DNA of 49,575 bases from Ruminococcus sp. (GTDB taxonomy: Bacteria; Bacillota; Clostridia; Oscillospirales; Ruminococcaceae): positions 1 through 49,575 of the forward strand of contig NZ_JAILNU010000041.1 of assembly GCF_024691275.1 (NCBI RefSeq), read 5' to 3'. This document shows positions 1-8,149 of this stretch, one piece after another. How positions within the stretch are numbered: the stretch's first letter is position 1; every line of letters starts with the position of its first letter. The notes beneath the pieces were generated by a model. That model worked only from the letters and a program-made list of their open reading frames with translations, made no database searches and was not told the origin of the DNA. Both the position numbers and the translations under genes were made by a program.

Positions 1-2
1 AG

Positions 3-1037
3 ATCTCCATTGCTATTGCCACTCCTTGTTCCTCCTGTACACAAGCTCTTTCTCTTATTATACAGGATTTTTATTTTAGTGGCTCATTTTTTTATTATCA
101 TTTTGAGGCTAACTGGCTCAGTTTTATTTTAGCATACATAGTCATCATCGTGCTTGTTGTGCTGCTGCTGATAAAAAGTGTATTTTCGCTTGCTGTTCCG
201 AAGAATTACACCGAGACTGTAAAAACAGGCGGTGAGATCGAAGCGAAGTATCTCAAAAACGGCGCCTATAAAACCGCATACATCGAATACAAGGTGCTTG
301 AGAACTATGATAAATATGAGATATACTACCCCGAAGAACTGACCTCTGCGGAAAGGAAATATCCTGTTATTGTAGTAAGCAACGGAACGGGTGTGAAAGG
401 CTCTCAGGCAAAGGCTGTATTTGAGCATTTTGCAAGCTGGGGCTTTATCGTTATCGGCAACGATGAGGCATATTCGTGGAACGGTTTTGCATCGGATATG
501 AGCCTGAGTTTTCTGCTCAAATGCAATAATGACAGAGAGAGCATTTTCTATCAGAAGATAGATACCGACAACATCGGTTCTCTTGGTCATTCTCAGGGCG
601 GTGTGGGTGCGATCAATACCGTGACAGATACCAAGCACAGTGATCTGTATAAGACTGTTGTTGCGGAAAGTCCCACAAATCCGGAGCTGTCGGTAAGTCT
701 TGAATGGGATTACGATATATCAAAGGTGAATATTCCCATTTTCATGGTCGCAGGCACAAAGGGCGATTTTGAGATGAAAACGGTCATTCCGACTGAAAAG
801 ATGCCTGAGATGTATGAGCAGATCACCGCACCGAAAGCAATGGCAAGGAAGAATGACTGCGAACACAGCCATATGCTGTATTCTGCTGACGGATATGTGA
901 CAGCGTGGCTCATGTGGCAGTTGCAGGGTGATGAAGAAGCGGCAAAGGCGTTTATCGGTGATAAGCCTGAATTGTTTGATAATGAGTTGTATCAGGAGCA
1001 AAGGATCAATCTTGAAACGGAATCAGCAACGCCCTGA
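3..1037 (+). CDS. alpha/beta hydrolase, N-terminally membrane-anchored, cut by left edge
   Basis: A serine hydrolase of the alpha/beta fold, related to the chlorophyllase/PET-hydrolase/dienelactone hydrolase group. The nucleophile elbow reads GHSQGG. A following AGTKGD segment and a DCEHSH segment near the C-terminus are the likely acid and histidine. The frame has no stop from base 3 onward, and its first in-frame start is a GTG at 150 with no ribosome site. The true start is therefore probably outside the window. The upstream codons add a strongly hydrophobic stretch (about 20 residues ending IKSVFSLAV) that reads as a membrane anchor or signal, so the enzyme probably acts outside the cytoplasm. 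The substrate cannot be told from sequence. A rho-independent terminator follows at about 1049-1098. The fold is fairly certain; the 5' extension is inferred from the open frame and the hydrophobic segment. Confidence 0.75.
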   Translation: MSIAIATPCSSCTQALSLIIQDFYFSGSFFYYHFEANWLSFILAYIVIIVLVVLLLIKSVFSLAVPKNYTETVKTGGEIEAKYLKNGAYKTAYIEYKVLENYDKYEIYYPEELTSAERKYPVIVVSNGTGVKGSQAKAVFEHFASWGFIVIGNDEAYSWNGFASDMSLSFLLKCNNDRESIFYQKIDTDNIGSLGHSQGGVGAINTVTDTKHSDLYKTVVAESPTNPELSVSLEWDYDISKVNIPIFMVAGTKGDFEMKTVIPTEKMPEMYEQITAPKAMARKNDCEHSHMLYSADGYVTAWLMWQLQGDEEAAKAFIGDKPELFDNELYQEQRINLETESATP

Positions 1038-1048
1038 ATAACAGCACG

Positions 1049-1098
1049 ATCCCCCTCATCATTGGAATGTAACAGTTCCTTTGGTAAGGGGGATTTTT
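1049..1098 (+). terminator. rho-independent terminator after the hydrolase
   Basis: The arms ATCCCCCT (1049-1056) and AGGGGGAT (1087-1094) pair and are followed by a T run. A small inner hairpin lies in the loop. It sits 12 bases after the hydrolase stop. Confidence 0.7.
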
Positions 1099-1138
1099 TG
1101 TATATGTGGAAAACGGCTTGCTTTTTCAGAGCATATGA

Positions 1139-1375
1139 AGTATAATAGTAGGGTACATATAGAAGCTTAGTAGTAAGACACATACACCTTAGTAGTAAAA
1201 TTGGTAGTAAAAAACTCCTACTACTTGCGATAAGTGCGGACACTCCGCAAAAATCCTTAGTAGTAAAACACCCCGATTTCTACTACTATTTTACTACTAA
1301 CGATGTCCGCAGTTTGCAAAAACTTGCCGCGTTTTGTAGTTATCGCCTTGTTCTGCCAAATTGGTAGTAGGAAAG
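1139..1375. repeat. cluster of TAGTAGTA-type short direct and inverted repeats
   Basis: The leader before the phosphatase gene holds at least five direct copies of TAGTAGTA or close variants, most followed by AAAA (near 1145, 1168, 1190, 1204, 1258 and 1365). Inverted copies lie at about 1217-1225 and 1281-1300. Some can pair: the arm AGTAGTAAAA near 1260 matches TTTTACTACT near 1290, and GTAGTA near 1205 matches TACTAC. A separate hairpin TGCGGA-CAC-TCCGCA lies at 1235-1249. The repeat could be an operator array or a structured leader RNA. No gene is visible between 1100 and 1437. Confidence 0.7.
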
Positions 1376-1437
1376 AAAAGCTTCGATATACCGCGCAAAA
1401 TACGGCAATACAGAGCAAATCAGAGAGGAAAAAACGT

Positions 1438-1899
1438 ATGATAAAAGTTATGTTCGTATGCCACGGCAACATCTGCCGCTCGCCTATGGCAGAGTTTATA
1501 ATGAAAAAAATTGTAACAGACGCAGGTCTCAGCGATGACATATTCATTGCATCAAGCGCGACCAGCACTGAGGAGCTCGGCAATCCCGTCTATCCGCCTG
1601 CACGTTCGGAACTTTCCGTACATGGTATCGGCTGCTCGGGCAAGACAGCGGTGCAGCTGAGGAAGAGCGATTACGAAAAGTACGACCTATTCATTGGCAT
1701 GGATACGGCAAATATCCGCAACATGAACCGAATTTTCGACAATGACAAAGACGGAAAAATATACAAGCTCCTTACCTTTGCAGGACGCAGCAATGATGTT
1801 TCAGACCCATGGTACAGCCGAGATTTTGCCACTGCTTACGCCGATATCGAGGAAGGCTGCAAAGGACTTCTTGACTACCTTAGAGAGGAAATATTATGA
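1438..1899 (+). CDS. low-molecular-weight protein tyrosine phosphatase
   Basis: A cytoplasmic phosphotyrosine phosphatase of 153 residues, the normal family size. The P-loop CxGNxCRS lies at the N-terminus (FVCHGNICRSP, the CX5R signature), and the general-acid aspartate is in the SDPW motif near residue 122. The chosen ATG has AGAGG just upstream and places the P-loop close to residue 10 as in the family; an earlier in-frame ATG at 1303 would add 45 unrelated residues from the repeat region. In Firmicutes such enzymes often dephosphorylate tyrosine kinases that control capsule export, and surface-glycan genes lie in this window, but no tyrosine kinase is visible here. The downstream small gene overlaps its stop codon by four bases. 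Confidence 0.9.
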   Translation: MIKVMFVCHGNICRSPMAEFIMKKIVTDAGLSDDIFIASSATSTEELGNPVYPPARSELSVHGIGCSGKTAVQLRKSDYEKYDLFIGMDTANIRNMNRIFDNDKDGKIYKLLTFAGRSNDVSDPWYSRDFATAYADIEEGCKGLLDYLREEIL

Positions 1900-2084
1900 A
1901 ATACACAGTACTTGAAATATTTGAAGAAGACTACGGCTGTGAGGGAGTTCCCGAAAACGAAGAACCCATGTGCAGTGTTCTTGTACGTAATGAAAACGGC
2001 ATTGAGAAATGGCTGAAAATATCGGATAATTATCTTACTCAGCACAATATCCGCAAAGGCGAAGCTATAGAATGGAACGAATGA
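1896..2084 (+). CDS. small conserved-looking protein of unknown function, 62 aa
   Basis: The start ATGA overlaps the phosphatase stop, so the two are translationally coupled. The product is acidic, soluble, has no membrane segment and has only one or two cysteines. I do not recognise a family. The overlap and the same codon style support it as a real gene. Confidence 0.6.
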   Translation: MKYTVLEIFEEDYGCEGVPENEEPMCSVLVRNENGIEKWLKISDNYLTQHNIRKGEAIEWNE

Positions 2085-2085
2085 C

Positions 2086-2753
2086 TTATTTCTCGTCTTT
2101 CATCATAAAAAAAGCCAGATTCTGTCTGCCGCGATCTCCGCGTCGATAGGAATAATATGAGTTTCCGCAGCAGGTACATATGCCTGTCATGCGAATATTG
2201 TTGCAGCAAATACCATCTTGCCCGGCTTTAAGCGATATAGCGCGTCCAAGACTGAGGTATAAGCGATCGTTGTTCATACTGAATATACTTTTCAGTTCAT
2301 TTTCGCTGAAAGACACCGCTCCGCAGCAGCGCCAAGTCTCGTCATAGTTTCAACAGCGTTTCGCAGGAGATCACCGGCCGCAGCCTGTCTGCCGCAGTGA
2401 AGCAGCCCGATAACACCTACCGACTCATCATAAAGATATATTGGTACACAGTCCGCAGCGATAATACTCAGCACCAGTCCCCTGCAATTTGTCACAAGGC
2501 CGTCAGTTACGGTAAAGGGGTCTTCCCTGACAACTCCGCAGCCTCCGTGCTCAAAGCCTGCGACGGCAACTTTTTCCCCGCCCGCCTGATAAGGTCTCAC
2601 GATCCTGCCGACAGACACGCCGAGCTCTTTGCTCAGGGAAATATAATCCTCCGACGGAGGATCATCAGCTTTTTCTCTTGTCCACACCCCTGAATTTCCG
2701 GCAGTAAAACCGCCGAATGCAAATCCGTCATCAATTATGATATCTTTTCTCAT
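2086..2753 (-). pseudogene. decayed YfiH/YlmD-type laccase-domain (purine nucleoside phosphorylase) gene
   Basis: The first part starts at an ATG with AGGAGG seven bases upstream and covers the N-terminal two thirds of the YfiH (PF02578) family. It keeps ADCVPIYLYD and an altered HCGRQAAAG in place of HaGWRGt. The frame then ends at 2292. The C-terminal part (TGICTCCGNSYYSYRRGDRGRQ, matching CTxCxxxxFfSyRRdgxxGR) continues in another frame from about 2316 to 2086. The stretch that should join them, with the IGPxIGPCCYEV motif, is absent. The first zinc-ligand histidine of the QVHG motif is also missing (QAGG). Frameshift, internal deletion and loss of key residues together say it is inactive. 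Functional relatives are cytoplasmic zinc enzymes that cleave purine nucleosides. Confidence 0.75.
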
Positions 2754-2797
2754 TAAAGGACCTCCTGCACAGTGTCGTATTACCGACCGCATATAAT

Positions 2798-2838
2798 TCA
2801 AAAAGCTCCGATGCCGCTAATAAAGGCATGGAGCTTTT
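2798..2838 (-). terminator. terminator of the phosphoglycerol-transferase-like gene
   Basis: The arms AAAAGCTCC (2801-2809) and GGAGCTTTT (2830-2838) flank an inner GATGCC/GGCAT pair. Read leftward, the stem is followed by Ts. It lies 14 bases after the stop of the gene to its right. Confidence 0.7.
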
Positions 2839-2851
2839 ATCATATCATTCG

Positions 2852-4906
2852 TTATTTTTTGCCTATGAAGTTTTCGTCGTAAAACTCGGATTTTTTCTGT
2901 ATTTCCTCTACAAAAATATCGGCGCCCATCTCCTCGCACAGTGTCGGAGTATCCGAAAACAGGTCTGTACCGAGTCCAAGCCTGTCCCCGTCAATTGTAC
3001 AGCCTATAGCCGAAAGAGTAGTCGGGAACATATCCATTGCACAGAACGTTCTGTTTTTCTCATAAACAGGCACCTTTTGAGAATTGATTATGCAGTTGCA
3101 GGTAGTTCTGAGGTATCCGTCATCGTCAAATCTCACCCCGTCAATGCACAGTTCCGAGAGGTGATCTCCGACAATGATAACGACCGTATCTTCCCAATAA
3201 GGCTTTTCGGACAGCCATTTGATAAGGTCTGCCGTCTGACGGGACGAACAATTTATAGCCGCAGCAAAATCATTCTTTATTTTCGGGTCACACAGCTCAC
3301 AGCGCATACCCTTTTCGACCGAGTGCGTATCAACGGTATACATTGATACACAGAAAGGAGCATCTTGTGCTGCAAGCTCATCAATATGTTCTTTTACCAG
3401 TGGGAACAGCAGGCTGTCCTGTAATCCCCACGGATGGATATAATTCTCGGGAACTTTACCGTCAGCCATTGCATTTTTAACATCATACACTTTACTGTTG
3501 TCATAACGTCCGACATAAGTATTATATCCGGCAAAATTAGTATTTTCGCCTCGTATAAACAGCTGATTATAGCCCTCATCGTGCAGGACATCTTCCAGTC
3601 TTCTCAGCGAACCGAGCATCGAGGACATCTTAGCCGCCATATTATTATGCTCCAGCTTCAGGACAGATGTCAGCGGAACGCCGCTGGTCTGAGCAACTGT
3701 AGAACCCATAGTATACATAATTAACGGAAAGAATACAGACTGACCGCCGACTCCCGAACCATTTGAAAAGTTGATATTTTCCTTCTCAAGCTCATATACT
3801 TCAGGTATAAGGTCTTTAGGCTGATTGCCGCCGTGTTCAAAAGATGTATATGTATTCTCGAAGGATTCCATATAGATATACACCAGATTCTTTTTCTTAT
3901 CCGGGAAATGGATAATATCCTGCGTCGGAGCTGCATAATGCTCCTCATATATCGAAGACACAGTCAAGTTACGCTTTATAAAAGTAAGCAGATCCAAAGA
4001 ATCGCATATCCTCGACATTCCGCACACAAACACACCGCAAGATAAAAGGTATACGATCCATTTAGGAGAATATGATATCTTCATCTCTAACGACTGTTTC
4101 CTGTCAGGACTTCTGGACAAAAGTACATCAGCCTTTTCCCTGCGGTAGACCATTATCATAAACAGTAAAGCGACAAGTATCACAGCAGCCGCCATCAAAA
4201 TGATCGCATTTCTGACATCGGAGCTGTAGCTGCCGTTCGCAAAGCGTATCGTGAAAAAAATGGTATCCATATCCATGGCACTAAAATTTCTGTCCAGATA
4301 TTTTGACGCTGTAAACAGTGTTATACCGATCATAAATAAGGAAGTATTGATTATAGTATACTTCTTTGCTTTACGCTCGTTCTTGACCTTTATTCTTGAA
4401 AAGAGAGAATATTTTATCATCATCTCGTATAATTTCAATACTCTCCTGTCTTTCTTAGCGTAGAGCTTATGTATAAGAAGATTCAACTGCAATACAGCAC
4501 CGAATGCAAGGAAATTGATGAACCAGTACATAGACCAGTAATTTTGGAATTCAGCCGAATCGCCCTCTATCATATACAAGAGGGTATTTACAGTACGATA
4601 GATCATGTACCCATAGATCGAAATGAATACGCAGCGGTAATCCCAGTGGAACGACCTGACAGGCGAACGAAACGGAAGGAAAAGCACGATCGTGCAAAGC
4701 GCAAGGAAACCCGCACACATAACAGCTTTTGAAGCCGCCATTACGTCACTAAACGGCATTATTGCCGCCGCAGATGAAGCTATAGCCAGAACGACCACAA
4801 TGATCTTCCACAGGAAAGAGTTTTCCCTGATCCCTTCCCAATACAAATGAAGCCACTTAAAAATATCCAATTCAGATATTTTTTTGTTTTCGTCATACAA
4901 CTTCAT
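2852..4906 (-). CDS. membrane phosphoglycerol transferase-like sulfatase-fold protein (LtaS/OpgB type)
   Basis: A 684-residue protein with about five hydrophobic segments in its first 310 residues and a large extracellular alkaline-phosphatase/sulfatase domain behind them. The domain opens with YMESFENTYTS, the metal-binding/nucleophile region of LtaS and OpgB. It continues with GGQSVFFPLIMYTMGSTVAQTSGVPL, which resembles the OpgB GT..TIAGMVASQCGIPL stretch. VDTHSVE and VVIIVGDHLSE supply the late metal ligands. Family members move phosphoglycerol from phosphatidylglycerol to lipoteichoic acid or glucans outside the membrane. Of two in-frame ATGs six bases apart, the inner one is chosen because AGGAGG lies seven bases before it but only one base before the outer. 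The exact acceptor is not readable. Confidence 0.8.
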   Translation of the reverse strand: MKLYDENKKISELDIFKWLHLYWEGIRENSFLWKIIVVVLAIASSAAAIMPFSDVMAASKAVMCAGFLALCTIVLFLPFRSPVRSFHWDYRCVFISIYGYMIYRTVNTLLYMIEGDSAEFQNYWSMYWFINFLAFGAVLQLNLLIHKLYAKKDRRVLKLYEMMIKYSLFSRIKVKNERKAKKYTIINTSLFMIGITLFTASKYLDRNFSAMDMDTIFFTIRFANGSYSSDVRNAIILMAAAVILVALLFMIMVYRREKADVLLSRSPDRKQSLEMKISYSPKWIVYLLSCGVFVCGMSRICDSLDLLTFIKRNLTVSSIYEEHYAAPTQDIIHFPDKKKNLVYIYMESFENTYTSFEHGGNQPKDLIPEVYELEKENINFSNGSGVGGQSVFFPLIMYTMGSTVAQTSGVPLTSVLKLEHNNMAAKMSSMLGSLRRLEDVLHDEGYNQLFIRGENTNFAGYNTYVGRYDNSKVYDVKNAMADGKVPENYIHPWGLQDSLLFPLVKEHIDELAAQDAPFCVSMYTVDTHSVEKGMRCELCDPKIKNDFAAAINCSSRQTADLIKWLSEKPYWEDTVVIIVGDHLSELCIDGVRFDDDGYLRTTCNCIINSQKVPVYEKNRTFCAMDMFPTTLSAIGCTIDGDRLGLGTDLFSDTPTLCEEMGADIFVEEIQKKSEFYDENFIGKK

Positions 4907-4912
4907 ATGCAT

Positions 4913-5287
4913 ACCTCCTACATTCGAGATACAGGAACATATTCAACATAAATAAATCAACAAGTGCAAAAAGGCAGTTAAAAAGCACTATATTTCATTT
5001 CCCGTATAAGAACGTCCAAACAAACTATAAGAAATATTTTACCATATTTTCGAGTATTTTTCAAGTCTTAATAATTACAATTTTTTGTTTATATAATTGT
5101 AATATTTATCGCTTGATTTTTTTCATAAAATGAAGTAAAATGATATCATAAAAGCATTATCATAGCAATTATCTCCTTATTAAACAGTAATATAATCGCA
5201 CAATTATTCACAAACACCAAAAACGTACCAACCGAAGTCACCAACCCTCACGGAAAGTGATCTCATACCAAAAGGAGTGATTACAGT
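4913..5287. other. AT-rich divergent intergenic region
   Basis: About 375 bases separate the leftward transferase gene from the rightward flavodoxin-family gene. I see no gene in it. It is strongly AT-rich and holds a candidate rightward promoter at 5113-5141. Confidence 0.6.
5113..5141 (+). promoter_or_regulatory. candidate sigma-A promoter for the flavodoxin-family gene
   Basis: TTGATT (5113-5118), a 17-base spacer, then TAAAAT (5136-5141). The start codon is about 145 bases further on, which would leave a long leader. Confidence 0.45.
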
Positions 5288-6232
5288 ATGAAATTTAAAG
5301 TAATGGGCGTAACAGCAGGCAGAAAAAACAGCAACAGTGAGATTTTGCTCAAAGAAGCTTTGCTCGCTTGTCAGGAACAAGGCGCAGAAGTGACAATGAT
5401 AAATCTCAAGGATTACAATTTGCTCGACTGTACAGGCTGTACTTCTTGTACAATGGGAATGTCATTAGGCAAGAACACCGGTTGTTCTTTGAAAGATAAG
5501 GACGACAAAGACAAGATCATGAAGGTAATGCTCGATCAGGACGCAGTTATCTTTTCAGCACCGACGTATGCTCTGATGCCGTCGTCTTTATTCCTGAAGT
5601 TTATGCATCGTAATCTTGCTTATGAATCAGCATTTCTCACAAAGATAGGTGCAATAGCTCCCCGCGACCGAGTGGGCGCACTTATAGCTGTGGGAGGTTC
5701 TACCCGTTCATGGCAGTCGATGGCTCTGGAGTGTATGCAGGTCACAACAGTGACAAACAGCTTCAAAGTTGTGGATATGTTCATGGCAACACAGGTACCT
5801 GCTCCCGCGCAGGTGCTTCTGCACGACGAAATGCTTGCCCGTGCCAATGAGATAGGAAGAAATGTCATGAAGGCTCTTAATACACCTGCTGCGGAGCGCA
5901 AATGGTTAGGCGATCCCGAAGCAGGCTGGTGTCCGAACTGCCACAGCAACTGCTTATGCTTAGGTGAAAAGCAGTGGGGCGGCTTGCAGTATCCGATAGA
6001 ATGTGCTGTATGCGGCGCAGGCGGTGATCTTGAAAAGACAGAGGACGGAAAGTGGAAATTCGTCATTGCTGCCAACGGACTTGAGCGTGACCGTACTACC
6101 GAAGAAGGCAGAGGCGTACACTGTGATGAGATAGCCGATGTTCAGGGCGGATTCTTTGCCGATCCCGAAAAGAGAAAAGCAGTTGAGGAACGGCTTCCGA
6201 AATACACAAAGATCACATTCAAAGGCATCTGA
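5288..6232 (+). CDS. flavodoxin-family NAD(P)H-dependent oxidoreductase with extra cysteine motifs
   Basis: The N-terminal 200 residues have the flavodoxin/FMN reductase layout. GVTAGRKNSNSE forms the phosphate loop. DCTGCTSCTMGM with a later CSLKDKDD is typical of the iron-sulfur flavoprotein/multimeric flavodoxin group. DAVIFSAPTYALMPS is the flavin-contact segment. The C-terminal 100 residues are an addition with CPNCHSNCLC and CAVCGAGG, which looks like a zinc or iron-sulfur site. AGGAG lies upstream of the ATG with good spacing. It is monocistronic, ending at a bidirectional terminator. The redox partner and substrate are unknown. Confidence 0.75.
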   Translation: MKFKVMGVTAGRKNSNSEILLKEALLACQEQGAEVTMINLKDYNLLDCTGCTSCTMGMSLGKNTGCSLKDKDDKDKIMKVMLDQDAVIFSAPTYALMPSSLFLKFMHRNLAYESAFLTKIGAIAPRDRVGALIAVGGSTRSWQSMALECMQVTTVTNSFKVVDMFMATQVPAPAQVLLHDEMLARANEIGRNVMKALNTPAAERKWLGDPEAGWCPNCHSNCLCLGEKQWGGLQYPIECAVCGAGGDLEKTEDGKWKFVIAANGLERDRTTEEGRGVHCDEIADVQGGFFADPEKRKAVEERLPKYTKITFKGI

Positions 6233-6242
6233 ATATAAAGAC

Positions 6243-6271
6243 AAGACCGTATCATATGATACGGTCTTTTT
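6243..6271. terminator. bidirectional terminator, perfect palindrome
   Basis: AAGACCGTAT and its exact complement ATACGGTCTT form a 26-base palindrome (6243-6268) followed by Ts. It lies between the convergent flavodoxin-family and MutS-like genes and has Ts on both sides when read from either strand. Confidence 0.85.
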
Positions 6272-6275
6272 ATGT

Positions 6276-7937
6276 TTACAGATTATGGCTGAGCTGTTCA
6301 AAAGTAATGCCGTATTTATAGGCTATCTCATGTGCATAGCTCTTACCGTCGGGCTTTTTATAGCTTATCTTATACGAACGCTCGCCGTTGTTGTTTTCCA
6401 TGACGACACTTACCGCCTTACACACCGCCTTTTCCGCACTACTGAGTAAAGCAGCATTTTCTGCAAGCTCATGCATATGGGTGTTGAAACAAGTTCTCGT
6501 GCCCAGACAGCAAAGGTACTTTATAACGTCCTCCGCAATATACAGTGACTCTGTATGACTCGTAGTTGCAAATGACTCATTAAACAGCAGCAGGCTCTCA
6601 CTGTCGGCAGTCCTGCATATCTCGTTGAATCTCTCCGCTTCCTCGCCAAGGCGTCCGAGCGAGACTGTTTGCGCCTCATCTACAGGAAAATGCGTATATA
6701 TACCGCTGCATGGACGTATCACGGCAGATGCGGCAGGAACGAATACTCCGCTCTGATACAACAGGAAAAGCAGTCCTATTCCCTGAGTGAGAATAGTCTT
6801 GCCTCCGCGGTTAGGACCTGTAAGTATATGCACTGTCCTTTCTTTTGTAAACTCCATATCATTGCAGACGATATCCTCTTCGACAGTGCCTTTCATGCGG
6901 CATATAGCTAGTTTAACATTATAGAAATCCTTCAGTACCGTGTCGTCAGCCGATACACTGCCGCCGCAGCACGGTACGCCAAGTTTGATAAGTTCCTTTT
7001 CCAGTTCGATAAAACGCAGATAGAACAGCAGCTCGTCAGCAAGAGAAGAAAGCGCCTTTCCACTGACATCGACATACCTGTTCAGTACCTTTTTCAGCTT
7101 TCCTGACATTGAAGGCAGCATACGTTCGATAATGGTATTGAGATTATTCATAAGCGGACTGTCCGTTGGGCGATTCGTTGGTGAAGGTATACCGCGGTAT
7201 TTCTGCTCCATCCAGTCAAGTCCATCTTTGTGCATTTCCATGCTGAACGGCAGAAGCTCCTTATCGTTTATCCTGTCTTTATGGAAGTTAATGAAGCGTT
7301 TCAGAACGCCGTGACGCTCGAAATAAAAGCTGTTAAGTGTCAATATTCCTGTTTCCTTAGGATAGAACTCATTATCGAGATTAACACCTATGGTGATACT
7401 CTTTATATTGTTTATATCATCGCATACTGCCGAAATATCCTCTGCAAGCTCGTCAAAGCCGCTATTGTCATAAAGCTCACTGATATAGCCTGCGAACCTT
7501 TTCATACCCTCTGATCTGAATTCACGTCCCGCAATAACTTCTTTTATTTTCAGAACAGAGTTTATATAGCCTTCAAGTGCTTTCAGTCTGGTCAGCAGCT
7601 CCATCATGGTTGAACCGCTGTCAATTTTCGGAGCACTGTCCGCTGAATAGAAGCGCATTGCATCGAATATATGATAAAGCTCTTCACAGAGTTCCTCGTC
7701 ATCTTTAAGCTCGGAATATACCTCCCTGCGGTAGTTTATTGTACGCTCGTCCACAGGCATTTCAAGGAGTATACGCTTTATAACGGAATATTCAGTTGAA
7801 TTTCCGGTGATATTCTCTGCGATAAAACCGATAGAAAGGTCATTTTCTGCATTTTTTCCGATTTTGAAATAGATGCTGTTTTCGTCAGGAGATAGCAAAC
7901 TGAAGCTTCTTATGTCATTGTTTTGCGAATTTGACAT
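6276..7937 (-). CDS. MutS-like DNA-binding ATPase (MutS core and ATPase domains only)
   Basis: A 553-residue protein with a helical core/clamp-like region (roughly residues 40-340) and a C-terminal MutS ATPase domain. The P-loop GPNRGGKT is at 374-381, followed by TILTQGIGLLFLLYQSG and a VDEAQTVSLGRLGEEAERF segment that matches the MutS/MutS2 switch region. The Walker B position reads LLLFNES (449-455) where MutS proteins have a DE pair. THMHEL near 486 fits the last ATPase motif. It lacks the mismatch-recognition domain and the Smr nuclease domain, so it is not classical MutS1 or full MutS2. A GAAAGG site precedes the ATG. Its function is unknown; related stand-alone MutS ATPases are common in Clostridia. 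Confidence 0.75.
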   Translation of the reverse strand: MSNSQNNDIRSFSLLSPDENSIYFKIGKNAENDLSIGFIAENITGNSTEYSVIKRILLEMPVDERTINYRREVYSELKDDEELCEELYHIFDAMRFYSADSAPKIDSGSTMMELLTRLKALEGYINSVLKIKEVIAGREFRSEGMKRFAGYISELYDNSGFDELAEDISAVCDDINNIKSITIGVNLDNEFYPKETGILTLNSFYFERHGVLKRFINFHKDRINDKELLPFSMEMHKDGLDWMEQKYRGIPSPTNRPTDSPLMNNLNTIIERMLPSMSGKLKKVLNRYVDVSGKALSSLADELLFYLRFIELEKELIKLGVPCCGGSVSADDTVLKDFYNVKLAICRMKGTVEEDIVCNDMEFTKERTVHILTGPNRGGKTILTQGIGLLFLLYQSGVFVPAASAVIRPCSGIYTHFPVDEAQTVSLGRLGEEAERFNEICRTADSESLLLFNESFATTSHTESLYIAEDVIKYLCCLGTRTCFNTHMHELAENAALLSSAEKAVCKAVSVVMENNNGERSYKISYKKPDGKSYAHEIAYKYGITFEQLSHNL

Positions 7938-8070
7938 GATACTACACCTTTCCTTGTATAATTTTTTATATTATATCATGAATACAGGCTTTTTTCAAGA
8001 GATAATCACCGTAATTTTGGTATACAGCGGATAATATTATAAATTTTATGTTAATTCCTACTCATAAATA

Positions 8071-8099
8071 TTGACATATGCAAAGTGAAATGTTAAATT
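8071..8099 (+). promoter_or_regulatory. candidate sigma-A promoter for the tandem dockerin genes
   Basis: TTGACA (8071-8076), a 17-base spacer and TAAATT (8094-8099). It is 50 bases before the start of the first dockerin protein, with no other gene between. Confidence 0.6.
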
Positions 8100-8149
8100 T
8101 AAAGTGGATAGGTATATCCGCAAAAAAGCTTACAGAAAGGGTGGTATTT

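Noticed and set aside
1139..1375. The TAGTAGTA repeats as a CRISPR array
   Set aside because: The motif is only 8-12 bases, is irregularly spaced and occurs in both orientations, unlike CRISPR repeats.
5620..6075. 151-residue minus-strand open frame
   Set aside because: Antisense to the flavodoxin-family gene, no start signal, no recognisable domain.
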